Source: Anastrepha obliqua (lineage: Eukaryota > Arthropoda > Insecta > Diptera > Tephritidae). Taken from it: a stretch of 64,000 bases of DNA. The notes under the pieces were generated by a model that ran no database searches, was not told where the DNA came from, and worked only from the letters and a program-made list of their open reading frames with translations. Both the position numbers and the translations under genes were made by a program. The DNA lies in contig NC_072895.1 of NCBI RefSeq assembly GCF_027943255.1, forward strand, positions 79,424,001 through 79,488,000. The letters run 5' to 3'. The stretch's first letter is position 1, and each line of letters begins with the position of its first letter. Positions 46,401 to 57,240 of the stretch are shown piece by piece.

Positions 46401-48993
46401 AAGTGAAGCTTTGCCCTTGCTAATTATTTAATATTCGTATTGATATTTTTACTTACAGAAGTCGATTCTGCTTCTTGTTCGCAACAGCTTGGTTACCCAT
46501 CTTTGAGTCATCCAGCGCTGGTCTATTGTTGCAAATTTTATCGTCTTTAGCATTCAATATTTCAGATACCTTTTCTTGTTTAATATCGGCAACATCATTC
46601 CCGACTGGCCATTCGTCTGGATCTGACTTTATGAACGAGTTCTCACTGCAGCTTATGGCAACACTATTTATCATTTCACTAAGCACATCTGCACACTCCA
46701 CTAATACATCATCGCTTTCATCAATGTTTGCACGAAAGGAAAAATCTTCTACAGGTGATGTTGCAGTCTCGAATGTCTCGTCCAGTTTCTCTGAGCGATC
46801 AACTACACGACGCACCAAAATGTGGCTCCGATCATTTTGATATGGAATGGGGAACGAAAATGATTCAGATGACTCGCTGGACAACTTTACTTTATCATTT
46901 GTTTGATCCGCTGTATTTTCTTTTTTCTTACACTCTGTAGATTGCTGCAATGTAGACACACTGAACTCCGCCCACTCACGCGTTATGTCGCAGTGTGGAA
47001 GTATGTACTCAAGGTACCTTTTAGCCACTTCATGCAGCGGCTTTCCGAGGGCTGGAAAAACTTCCAACTCCACAACTGGCATGCGTACCACGGCCATACT
47101 TCCGCCAGCTAGCAGCAGTGGCGCTGTCTCATCGTCCAAAGGTTTTTGGAAAGGCTTGTGTGATAGTGGGCAAGGTTTGAAAACGCTTGGCAATGGTGAC
47201 TTATTCAACTTCTTTTTATCTGGTTCAGTTTTAACTGGTTTCAAATCGCGCCATACTAAAGCATCACTACAATTATCGCTATTGCATTTACTCGTTAAGA
47301 GATTGCTCGGCACACGACTATAATATGATTGCTTGTTGCGTTCTTCGTTGTTGCCACGCACTCCAGGAAGTCGCACACACAGACGCTCCTGCCCATCCCT
47401 CACATCTAAGGTTTGGTAATAATAATGGTTGAATTCCGTGGTAACGAATGAAGCCGCTTGCCAGCCTTGCCGTGTAAATGGCATTTGTGAATTTGGCGCC
47501 TGTAACAACTGCTGCGACACGCTTTTTGATTTTTGGTGTCGTATTTTCCTTTGTAGCTCCCTACAAATGGCCGCTTCGTTATTGATAATTGCTAATTTAT
47601 GATTTCGGTTGAATTTCTGAAGATACTGGCGTCTCTCTGCTACAGTTCGTAGCTTCTGCAAACTTTCGGGAACCAGAGGCATCTCCATACGCGGTGGCAC
47701 GCACTCGGGAGTGACCAATCCGTCCAAAGTAGCCTGCCGATGCTTGCGCCCAGCGCCACCTTCAATGTTGTCAGCTACACAACCGCTACTTTCTAGCAAG
47801 TTTTCACGCATAAACTCATTTAGCGATTCGCTAACAAAGGCGACGTTTGCGTTGCCCTTGGATTGAGCCGAAAATGGCACAAGTGGAGTAAGCATCATAC
47901 CGGGCAAACGCTCTGTCTCATCGAAACCAAAAAACTCTTCGCCTGAGTCTGTAAAATGTTCGTTGTTATCATGCGTTTTATCAAAACTTCTTTCCGGGGT
48001 CCTGTCACCCCCAGATAAGGGTTGAATAGCATTTGTGTTGGTGGGAACCTCAGTTAAGATATTTTTTCCGCGAACTTTATTCATAAGCATATCCAAAAAA
48101 TTACTATTCCCACTTAGTGATTTTGATGTTGTCGTAGGTGCACTTGGCTGCAATTTTTCTAAATGGGGCATCATTATTGGGCAATCAGATGAAGGCAGTT
48201 CCACAGTCTCACCATCAGCATCAATATTCCTATCTGTCTTATAGCTATGCTTTGGTTGCTTTAATCGAGTTTCGACCCTTCCTATAATTTGTTTTTCTGG
48301 TGTCCTTTCCAATGTGCTTTGGACAACGCTATCAGCCTTATTTAATACTTCTGTTGCGACATGACTACATTCACTGGAGTCCGTCATATCTTTTTTATTG
48401 CATTCAGCAACACAAGCTGATGTATAGGATGCCGCGCAGTTAGAAGTTTTATCTGATGAATCACACCTCGATCTATCTGTCTCGGTGATCTCATTTTCAG
48501 CAGATTTTGATTCACTTTCTATGAGTGGCACTGTCCGTTTTCCGCTGCGGAGTAGTTCCAGTTGCTCTTTCAATTGCTTGCTTACTTCTTCTGGAGCCAT
48601 GCTTCCACCTCTAGAAGTTCCTTCAGTTGCTTTATCTATTATGTCTATATTATCCGCACACGATGTGATTTCAATATGTTCCTTAACACCATATTTTCTA
48701 CGCAAGTAGCAAACCATCTGTCGGGACCATTGCTGTACATTTCGCCTCCGAGTTTTTATTACCTTGCGCTCCGCTTGATCAAATAACACTCGCCTCAAAT
48801 GATAATAGTTCAATATGACGCGTTGTTTGCTGCCTTTTCGAATAGCAATGCGTTTTATAACCAATCGAGGACTCAAGGCATACCAAAGGAATTTTTCAAT
48901 ATTGGCCAAATTTGACTTTAAAAAGCCGATAGACACATTGTATTTGCGCTGAATGAGTGGAATTATCTTCAACTGATGCTTTGTCAACTTCAT
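37439..48993 (-). CDS. ocm: Very large nuclear-type protein with eight-Cys cluster, probable over compensating males (ocm) orthologue
   Basis: Eight coding exons: 48993-46457, 45377-45319, 45247-45087, 45012-43803, 42172-40290, 40169-37894, 37797-37677, 37603-37439. All have AG/GT junctions and matching phases, giving ~2803 aa and stop TAA 37439-37441. The first exon begins at an acceptor (TTTTTTCCAG before 49017), so an untranslated or short coding exon lies upstream; I take ATG 48991-48993 (MKLTKHQLKIIPLIQRKYNV). Exon 3 encodes the cluster KPCTKEYCALGCVC...QHCGKSRCVIECAC (Cys 870, 875, 879, 881, 894, 899, 903, 905). Exon 4 is acidic, exon 5 contains VLELYKDFSHIYVPDFREL and NMPPPLLILLQSV, and exon 6 is Ser/Thr-rich low complexity. 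By memory, fly ocm is a large nuclear antagonist of MSL dosage compensation that shares a Cys-rich motif with MGA-type transcription factors. The gene structure is firm; the name is inferred from the motif and neighbours. Confidence 0.8.
42385..43664 (+). mobile_element. Full-length mariner element
   Basis: 1280 bp with Mos1-style ends: left AGGTGTATAAGCTTAAATCC, right the complement (GGATTTAAGCTTATACACCT). It contains an uninterrupted 345-aa transposase. It sits in intron 4 of the ocm-like gene, opposite in orientation to the gene. TA lies at or within one base of each end; the target duplication is blurred by a one-base difference. Confidence 0.9.
42553..43590 (+). CDS. Mariner transposase, intact 345 aa
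   Basis: Starts MSNFVPKKEHMREALLFCFN, with a helix-turn-helix around EATCRDWFRRFKDGHFDLSD, a second HTH at LAEQLGVTQTAISMRLRAMG, the linker motif WVPHEL (119-124), and a DD34D catalytic triad: Asp156 (VVTSDEKWIYFEN), Asp249 (LHDNAPSHTS) and Asp284 (YSPDLAPSDYHLF). It ends IHKLPERWEKCIASEGKYFE. Length and triad spacing equal those of Mos1 (345 aa; from memory D156/D249/D284). No stop or frameshift, so it could be active or very recently active. It cuts and pastes its own element at TA sites. One change from the common family text: VTSDEKW where VTGDEKW is usual. Confidence 0.95.
   Translation: MSNFVPKKEHMREALLFCFNLKKSAAESHRMLVEAHGDSALSEATCRDWFRRFKDGHFDLSDKKRENRPRKVEDHELQALLDENDTQSQKMLAEQLGVTQTAISMRLRAMGKVQKVGKWVPHELNDRQMERRQNTCEILLARHKRKSFLHLVVTSDEKWIYFENPKRKKSWVDPGQPSTSSSRPNRFGRKTMLCVWWDQQGVVYYELLKPGETVNSHRYHQQPIKLRRALREKRPRYEQRHEKLIFLHDNAPSHTSRMVQNYLETINWEVLPHPAYSPDLAPSDYHLFSSMGHALAEQHFDSYEDVRKWLDEWFASKDEEFFWRGIHKLPERWEKCIASEGKYFE
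45556..46295. mobile_element. TTAA-flanked non-autonomous DNA element 2
   Basis: 740 bp between TTAA (45552-45555 and 46296-46299), ends GGGGCGGGTAAGGGATAAA and TTTATCCCTTACCCCCC. Located in intron 1 of the ocm-like gene. No ORF. Internal text (AAGTTATAG, CTCAACCGATCCTTTTGAAA, TTTTGATTTCAGATGATTCT) matches element 3. Confidence 0.78.
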
Positions 48994-49017
48994 TACGAAG
49001 CCGTATGCAACAATTAA

Positions 49018-49330
49018 CTGGAAAAAAATAAAAAACATATATAATTAGTGAAATCTTTGCAATTTGTGGAGATTGTGACAAAATGAAGCTTTCAAGTTAC
49101 AAATAAGAATCATTTTTCCATCTATCCCGATTCAATAACCAAAGTTTAAATTAAACATCTGAGCAAAATTTTAGTTAAAAACAATTTAAGAGTATTGAGA
49201 GTTGGGTTTTATTAACTGTCAAAAGATTTCAAATAGCAAAATCAAAAGGTTATTAAATTTAAATACAGCTCAGATTCCCCAACATCAGAGAGGAAGAGCA
49301 GGTGAGGAGGAGAAATTTACTTCAGGAATT
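49018..49330. other. Upstream of the first recognised ocm-like exon
   Basis: Probably 5' intron of the ocm-like gene, since an acceptor sits at 49018-49019. The upstream exon and promoter were not located. Confidence 0.4.
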
Positions 49331-49331
49331 T

Positions 49332-49770
49332 CAGTTGGCGGGGCCATAGCCATAGCCGTAACCAGAACCATGATTCAATTATTAAAGTTTTGCTCACTTG
49401 TGACATTAGAATTCTGACGCTCCTTTTCAAAATGTCGCGTTTAAGAAGGGTGAAAAAGTGGAAAAATTAAATACCTTTTTAGTAAAAATGGTAGCAAAAA
49501 CTTTTTTTTTACATAACTTCGCGAAGTTGCGAAATTCCTTCATAAAAGAAGCCGATTCATCATAAATTTGGTTGAAAAAGCCTACTCACGCCTCACTTTG
49601 GAGTTTTCACCACCAAGCAGCTCTCACATACATACGGCTATAGATGCACACGACTACGGTTATGGCCATGATGCGGCACCTAAAATCGATTACAGTGATG
49701 CCCACATCTTTGATCAGAACAGCTGATTGCTATGGTTACGGTTATGGCACCACTCATTTCAGCTTAAATC
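49332..49770. pseudogene. Inverted fragments of a Gly-Tyr-rich coding sequence
   Basis: The minus strand 49372-49332 reads NHGSGYGYGYGPAN before a stop. The plus strand 49640-49718 reads DAHDYGYGHDAAPKIDYSDA, HIFDQNS, then stop, and 49727-49765 reads CYGYGYGTTHFS. GY repeats of this kind are typical of small secreted cuticle-type proteins. No full gene with start and signal peptide can be assembled, so this looks like pseudogene debris. Confidence 0.35.
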
Positions 49771-49987
49771 ACCTTTGCTTCATGCGCTTTAAAAATTCAG
49801 GTAGCGCATTGTTATATTTGGAAGAATTTTGTTGGTTTCTTAATTTCAGGCTTCGTTCTGTTTTTTTTAATATTATGACAGGGTTCAAAGCTATCACTTG
49901 ACTAGAGAATCTTTTAAGTAAAACAAAGCGAAAGGTTTGTTTGTGTAAAAGTCCAGTAAGAATTAGTCAAGAACGAAGAACGAAGAA

Positions 49988-50150
49988 ATACACTCAGAGG
50001 TTTGCCATTGCTTGCCGAGGGGCGACCGCTACTAGAAAAAACCTTTTCTTAATTTTAGTATTTCACCGATATTCAAGCCTACGTTCTCTCTGAATTCCGA
50101 ATGGTATTCACGTACCAACCCATTCGCCTACGGCAGCCGCCGCAGTCACA
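49988..50150 (-). repeat. SINE 5' (tRNA-like) half
   Basis: Read on the minus strand from 50150: CCGTAGGCGAATGGGTTGGT (A-box region), ACCATTCGGAATTCAGAGAG, then AGGCTTGAATATCGG (B-box region), then GCGGTCGCCCCTCGGCAAGC and ATGGCAAACCTCTGAGTGTA. Truncated 3'. Confidence 0.7.
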
Positions 50151-50641
50151 CATAGGTTAATTTGGTAGATAGAAACCAAAACAAACTTTTTGAAAAGCAA
50201 AATATTAGTGAAAATAAGTTTACTTGAAAGCAAGGTGTGTCTATAGAAGCTGATATCAGTAGATCAGCTGATTAATTCACCTTGGGCACTTGTGTCAAAA
50301 ATGTGTGCTTTGTCTACATATTTCGTTGCTTACATTATATATATTGAAGGGGGAATTTTTATTCGAAGTGGAAATAATAGCGTTCCGGTGATTTTAATCA
50401 AATCTAATAGTGGAAATATTGAAATAAATGAATGTATGTTGTGACCACCCCAAAGCCAAGTGCGAATAATGATCGATAATATTTCATTTCATTTGGCTAC
50501 AGAACTCTTTCAATCGAGTATTCGAACTAAAATGGAATGGAACACGTCAGTAGACTACCATGATTGTCGATCAATTCGACTCATTTTTTTCTGTTCGTTG
50601 TTTGAGAATTTTTTTGTTACCCACTTTCTGTGTTATATTAA

Positions 50642-51374
50642 GGGGGGGGGGTAGGGTCACAAAATCGAAATTTTTTTTCTTCACTCATCTTATAGTAAAT
50701 CATTTCAAGAATGTTGTGTCAAAATTTTAAGTGGTTCGGAGCATAACTCTCAAAGTTATAGCCTTTGTAGGCACTCTACCTCGAATGCGGAGCATCGATA
50801 ATTTCTCAGAGTCATTTTTTCAAACGCGTTTTTCCCGAAACGACTTCTTAAAAGCCGGTGCCAATCACAACTCCGAAACTATTCAACCGATTCTTTTCAA
50901 ATTTGGCACACGGTTTCTAAATCAAAAATACCTCCCCCCTACACTGTTTTTTTTTTTTATTTTTTGTTTTTTAAGGTTGTTTTTCACTTACAAATATGGC
51001 GAAATTTTTCGCCAAAAATGCTCGTTTTACGTTTTTTTGCCACCAAAACTAATATACAAAAATGAAAAAAAAAATTTTATTAATGTAGGGGGGAGCATTA
51101 CGTCATACTTTAACTGAAAAATTCGACTTTTTTAGTTTCAGATGATTCTACGACGAATGCCGATTGGCACCGCAGAGCACCTCTCGAAAAACATATCTCC
51201 AAAAAAACTTGTCATGGGCTTATTTGTCAATATTTTATTATTAATATTTTTTAAAAACTTATTGAAAAGATGTACAATAACATGTAACTGATTTTATTAA
51301 AGTATCTTAAGCCATATTTCTGTAAAAAATTCACAAAAAAAGTGTTTTTTTTAGCGCTAAACCCTACCTCCCCC
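50642..51374. mobile_element. TTAA-flanked non-autonomous DNA element 3
   Basis: Left TTAA at 50638-50641, then a G-run and GTAGGGT. Right end ACCCTACCTCCCCC followed by AATT (a decayed TTAA). 733 bp. Interior colinear with element 2 (CAACCGATTCTTTTCAAATT, TTTTAGTTTCAGATGATTCT). Confidence 0.7.
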
Positions 51375-51599
51375 AATTCATGTTTCTACCGGTGTGGCAA
51401 TATTGGCAAATGTTATAAAAAATGCACATTTTTCAGCGCTCTCACGAGAAAAAGAGTTTCCCATCTAGTCATCTATGATTTCAATAGAGAACTTGATCGA
51501 GAATAGTTACGAAAACGGGCTACAGATATGATATATCGTAGGCAGATTTAGAATTTAGATCTAGAGATAGTCCATGTTTACAATGTTTTGATTTGCTTA

Positions 51600-51800
51600 T
51601 TTGTTTGATTTGCTGTTGAGGTTGTTGTAGCAGTTTACTAAACCCTGCCAGTGCGGTGTAGTCGCCCAATCATCTTTATTTAACCGGAGGGCCAGAAAAC
51701 GTGCTGTTTCGACATGTTGGGTCCAGAGGGAAAGGGATGTTAGGTGAGTAGGATTAATGGGACATGTTAGTAGGTGGTTAGAGTCATGCAACACGCCTTC
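51600..51800 (-). mobile_element. Jockey-like LINE 3' end fragment
   Basis: Minus strand: HDSNHLLTCPINPTHLTSLS, LWTQHVETARFLALRLN, GLVNCYNN, ending in a CAACCTCAACAGCAAAT tail. Same segment as 13330-13520 and 25555-25905. Confidence 0.65.
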
Positions 51801-51834
51801 ACATTGCTTAAAAAATAATAATAATAATTCACGC

Positions 51835-52000
51835 GAATACTTTTGTTAGGTGTTTGGCAGAGCTTCTCCTCCTATTTGTTGCGTACGTCTTGATGTTGTT
51901 CCACAAATGGAGAGACCTACAGTTTCAAACCGACTCCAAACGGCAAATAGTTTTTTATGAGGAGCTTTTTCATGGCAGAAATGCACTCGGAGATAGAATG
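51835..52000 (-). repeat. SINE 3' half
   Basis: Complement of the SINE body: CTCCGAGTGCATTTCTGCCA, AAAGCTCCTCATAAAAAA, GTTTGGAGTCGGTTTGAAAC, GTAGGTCTCTCCATTTGTGG, GGAGGAGAAGCTCTGCCAAA. Confidence 0.7.
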
Positions 52001-52324
52001 CATTCTATTTTGTATGATAGATTACATCGGAGGAATATTATTCAAAATATTTAAAGAAAATTATGTGACGGCATGATTCTCTCACGGCTCTCGATTGACG
52101 TAAAATACATAGCTTAGGAAACTGAAATCTTCAACTCTTTATGTTTTCTAAGTTTAGTGCAGTTAGGCTAACCAGAAACACCTATTGCTGGTGTGAGAAT
52201 TTGTATTTAAGCAATGTAAAATTATGTCTAAGTCTTGGCTAACAGAGATTTTAGACGATGAGAAATATCGCTCGTGCAATCGTGACGACTTCCTGAGTAA
52301 CAAGGACAAACAGAGCTCTTGCAC

Positions 52325-52413
52325 TCTCTAGCGACGAATCTTTCTCGATAACTTTGTTGTTACTTTCATATTCAAATTTTTCGTCGACTGAGCGAATAGA
52401 AGAGACCTATTAT
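52325..52413 (+). mobile_element. AGGCCTCTTC MITE, right-end fragment (copy C)
   Basis: CGATAACTTTGTTGTTACTT, TTTTTCGTCGACTGAG and GCGAATAGAAGAGACCTA match the right third of copies A and B. Confidence 0.6.
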
Positions 52414-52944
52414 TTTCTTAGTAGATTCGATTATCGCATATTTTTTTGTCATCCTTTTTTTGTAGCAGAACACTTTGATCCTGTAAACAAAAATAGTTAT
52501 TTCAATGTGCAATATGGAAAAACAACAACAAAACTCAAATTGCGCCATATTTTGCGTTGTCTCAAAATTGGCATCAATAAGAAATATTTTCTGCAATAAT
52601 GCTGAGTGTAAATATTATGCAATTATAATTACCATAAAGGTAAATCAGCAAAACAAATGTCTGAAAATTTTCTACTAATGCAAGAACAATGTACATTATA
52701 AATCGCGTAGAAAACGAGAATCAGTTATAGTTAAAACACTTCAGTGGTAGACAAAAGTGCTCACACCAAGAATGGAAAGGTCAACAATGAAGTCTTAAGG
52801 ATGTTAGCCGCAGCCGTATCCATTTGGCTGTCAGGTCAGAATGGAACAAGGCGAATTCATTCTTTGTTTTCTGATTTGCCAATATTTTGCTTGGAAAATC
52901 AAACGTACAAAACATTGTTGTTGGTCTAGTGCCACCACCTTTAA

Positions 52945-53662
52945 GGGGTTACATGGGTTTCGTCGGGTAAAAAAAGGCCTATTTTCAATATTTTTTTTTT
53001 CTATGTAAAATTTATTTATTTAATTCAAACTTTTTTCTGTCTTATAGATACATGTTTAAAGAATAATATCTGAAATTAAAAAAAAAAAAATTAAAACTCC
53101 TCGATTGTGACGTCATTTCCGGTGACCCCTCGAAAAAAAGGTGCGTCCGCGTTGTCAGCATAACTCCTGACAGGCTCATCAAAAATGAAAAAACAAAAAT
53201 AAGTGTTTTAGTTAAGACCTTAAACTCGTACTTGAACGAAGGAAAGAAAAAAAGTAAAAATTGGAATTTTGACAGACATTTTTCCAAAAACATGAAAATT
53301 TCGGTCAAATTTGCTTGACATTTTGTTTTTTTAAATAGTTGTAATTGAAAAAAAAAAATCCTTCAAGCACGAGTAAATTGTATTTCGAACACCTGTGTAA
53401 AATTTCATCAAGATCGGTTGACTAGTTTTCGAGAATATTTGACAACCGACTTTGAAAACACGGTTCCGAGAAAAACGAGTTTAAAGTTTTGAGTAACAAT
53501 AAAAAAGTGGCTTGGAGCGCATACATTCTAAAGGCTGTATCTCCGAATTTATTTTTCGGATCGACTTGAAAATTTAGGATAATATTCCTGAGATGTTGTA
53601 GAAATTAATAAGCCAAAAAAAAATAAATCGATTTTTTGAACCAACGAAACCCATGTAACCCC
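52945..53662. mobile_element. TTAA-flanked non-autonomous DNA element 4
   Basis: 718 bp between TTAA (52941-52944 and 53663-53666), ends GGGGTTACATGGGTTTCG and CGAAACCCATGTAACCCC. No ORF with a known domain. Its left flank (TCTAGTGCCACCACCTTTAA) recurs without an insertion at 63918-63937. Confidence 0.8.
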
Positions 53663-53739
53663 TTAATGAATGCGCCTTGTCAAGTAGAAAAAGTCATTAC
53701 TATCGCAAGCTAACATTGCAAAGTACTTTATTTTGCTTT

Positions 53740-54305
53740 AACTCAAGTTTCGCACTCAGAGGAACTTCGGGATAATGTTTTCCTTTGTGATGAGACAAAA
53801 AATAATGCTATGTTATATAGCTCTACCCAACAGAGTTTAGATAAAGCCTCTAAAAGCCTTAAAAAAGGTTTTTATTCCCATAGCGAAATTTGGTAGGGTG
53901 TATGTGATAGTACGGGGTTTTTTTATAGCAAAGGTGTTGGTGAAAATAAAATTATTGAAGACAACATGACAAAAGAAATCTATTTAGACATTTTGCGTGA
54001 CAAATTTTAAAAGAAGTACACAAAAACTTAGGCTCACTGATATAGAAAATCGAAATAAATATTCACTTAAATTATACCAAGATTAGGATCCCTCAAAGAA
54101 TTGCTCAAAAGTGGTAGATACTCCCAATTGAAAAATTGTGGCCGTATTTGAAAAAGGAAGGGACCAAAAGCGACTTGATACGGTGCAGCAAATTGGAACG
54201 AGAAGAGTCCACACAAGTATGGCTTAAAAAAACGATTTCATGTATGCCCAGCAGGTTTCAATTGGTAATAGATGCTGTAGGTGTTCACGCCAAATATTAT
54301 GTATA
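53740..54305 (+). pseudogene. Degenerate Tc1-like transposase, C-terminal part
   Basis: Plus strand: NVFLCDETK (first catalytic Asp region), MTKEIYLDILRDKF, then WPYLKKEGTKSDLI and SCMPSRFQLVIDAVGVHAKY, the usual Tc1 C-terminus (MPxRLQAVIxAxGGHTKY). Many stops. The DNA-binding half was not found. Confidence 0.65.
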
Positions 54306-57010
54306 TCACCATGAAAATAAGCATGTACATAGATTTATTTGATCTTTTATTTTGTTGATATGAATGTAACATATTTTTTTTAATTGCTATTTTTTCTACA
54401 TAAATCACTTTAAATAAATTGTTTTTTTTTTCATAAATGGCGGAAAAATAGAATACGGTTTTTACTATACATTTTTCCTTGTGAAATATTTTCATATGAA
54501 AAGTGTATGAGGCAAACTGTACTTGTATACCTCAATCAGTGTTGCCAATCGAAAAGAAAAACAAATTTCAGTGTTCCAAAAAACAACAACAAAAAATAAC
54601 AATCTCAATTGTAAGCACCCCTCACCAAAAAACATGTCATGTTCGTAGAACAAATATCTGCCATCATAGCCACGGCTTTCAATTGAAGCGATCCTAATGT
54701 AAATACAATACGGCAAGACGCCTTAGACAACCGTTAAAAATTTAAATATTTATATTTGGGATTTGGCAGCCCTATCACATTCGATATTTTTTCACCGAAC
54801 CAGATCCTAAAAATTATCGAAAGAAAATGCGTAGAAACAATTCGGGATGTTGACTAAAAAAAAATCCACCGAAACCATGAAATTGACACAAACAGCTGCA
54901 TGTATCAGGAAAATAAAATCCATTTTTAAGTATTCATCTTTCTTTTACATATTCAAACATCGATATTACAAGCACACTCACCCACAACCACTGCTTCTAT
55001 CTAGACACCAAAATCCAACAGAAGCTAATCAACGTGGTAAACTCAGATGTTGACACTATTGCTAGTCGATTAACTAAGAACTGAATGCCGCCACCATTGA
55101 CACACACACTTTCACATAACAGCATGTACACAGATTCCGAAGTATGTAAGCAGTTGCTCGCGGTTGCCAATCACCGGCTTATTACTGCATTATTTATCAC
55201 ATGCACGACGAGAATTGCATTTACATATTCTTCCCCTCAAATTATGCACATTTTTTCACTTAATTGTTGGATTTCTAAGTAAAAAATATCATTGTATATA
55301 AAAGAACTCCCGTATGATCGTAATACCTTTACGTCTTTTCACTTGTGTTTCAATTTATACTTGTTTCGTGTGTAGGTTGACAGAAAGTTCACCAAATGGA
55401 CGAGCATGCGAAACGCGCTGATACCTCGTGTAGTAGGTATCGCTACAATTATGTTGTTGCTGTAAATACACCACATGCTTCTAAAGAAAATAATGGGAAA
55501 TAATCAGAGTGCGGTATCGAAATTAAAAAAAATTAAAAAAAAAAAAAAACAAATGAACAGAAATACATACATACCAATTATTGGTACATTCAAATAAATT
55601 AATAATTCAACAAGAGCAATTACGCAAAACTAGTTCTTCTCAGATTTTAACTTTATGGAAGAAACTTAATCGTAAACAATTGTTTGCGAATTTTCACGTT
55701 TGCAATTAACTCTTTCAGTGATTCACGCCAAGCTCATTAATTCCGTAACTTTTATTCTTTAAATTTATTTTTTTTACTTTTGATAATAACAAAAAGAGTT
55801 TGGTATAAATACCCCTATTTTATCGATTAATAATGTTCCATTTCCTTCTAGAAGACCAATTCTTAATGCAACGCTGGGCGAATGGAAATAGATTTGAATA
55901 GAATTGTGTTCATATTACGGTATTTTGATTTCACATTCTTTAATTAGCTTCTGTATTACTCGTTCACAGTTTCCAGTATTAGGATTTGGAGGAAAAGTTA
56001 TTATATTTAAGGATAAATATCAGAAATAGTTTGTTACAAAAACCAAAACTATGACTCATAGCAGCAAAAAATTGCAAAATTCCACATAAATAAATGTGTT
56101 TTCAACTAGATAGTATACCTAGGAGTGTACGTTTGCATACATGGACATATGTATGTATGCATATCCGGCTAAATTTATTATTTATTTAAATTAATTAATT
56201 TTTATTATTTAATTAATTATTTTAAATTGTTCTAATTGCTCTATAAAAATTCAATTCTGAAAACTTTAAAATAAATAAACAAATATGACTGTTCCATACG
56301 TTACCTATGTTAAGCATGTTCATTAGTATTTTCTCATACATTTTCAAGAGTTTAGTTTAAAAAGAGAATAGATGCATTGTATTATCTTTCCGTTGTTTAA
56401 AAAGTTTGTGTAACACACGAAAACATATATGTACATACATAAATATCTATTACTCCATATTCGTATGTATGGGTTTTCAGATTCATGCGTTGTATATACA
56501 TACATATGTTAGGTATATTATTTAGGTACCATATACGCTGATGTACATGCTTATGCATTCAGTTGGCAGAGGAAAAGCAAGGCGTTTGAAATATTCCGAA
56601 TTATTCATCTATGCTTGGAACTTTTGGAATATTTAAAATGAATAAAGTAAGAGAAAAATACACCTTGGGATTAAAGAACCATAACCTCACAACTTTGAGC
56701 TGCAATCCCCACTACCCAGTTTAAAAATATAATATCACAAAAGGTACGGAAATATTGATATTGATTCAGTAATATTACTCGTATATTCAGGTGTTTAGCT
56801 TTTTGAACATTTTATCTATAAAATGGGATATTTAATGCACCTTTTTTATAGGTAAAACCACTTTTATATACATATGACATCTGTATTAGACAAACTTCCA
56901 AAATCAGCACCTTTGCATGAGTATTATTATTAATTGTCTGAATATCGCAAATATTGCAAAATCGGCAGTATTGCAACTTAGCTGATACTTTTCAAATGTT
57001 CGAAATTTAT
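54306..57010. other. Long gene-free AT-rich region
   Basis: No conserved ORF, TIR pair or RNA gene recognised. TATG/TACA-rich patches around 56130-56550 are simple-sequence-like. Confidence 0.45.
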
Positions 57011-57015
57011 TTTAT

Positions 57016-57240
57016 ACTAGCTTTGACCCGCGGCCCCGCTCGCGTAGGAGTAGTTTTGAGGGATTTAGGATATGTATATAAAAGAATTACAAACAATAAT
57101 TTCGTAGAAAAAATTTTTTTATTAATAACCATAATATTACAATACCAGGCATCCGTTGCTATGCATCAAGCAAAATTATTTTTATTAATTTTCTATCTCA
57201 AACCGTTTTTGAACTTTGCATTTGGGTCATAGTTGAACAG
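57016..57240 (+). repeat. Possible repeat starting with a CCCGCGGCCCCGCTCGCGT head
   Basis: The GC-rich block TTTGACCCGCGGCCCCGCTC followed by GCGTAGG is very unlike its AT-rich surroundings. It resembles a head sequence I remember from common insect interspersed repeats. End not defined. Confidence 0.35.

Noticed and set aside
46475..48786. Open frames of 69-121 aa on the plus strand
   Set aside because: Antisense shadows of the ocm-like exon 48993-46457.
51854..52054. 66-aa plus-strand frame starting MAELLLLFVAYVLML
   Set aside because: It is the complement of the SINE body, and the hydrophobic look is incidental.
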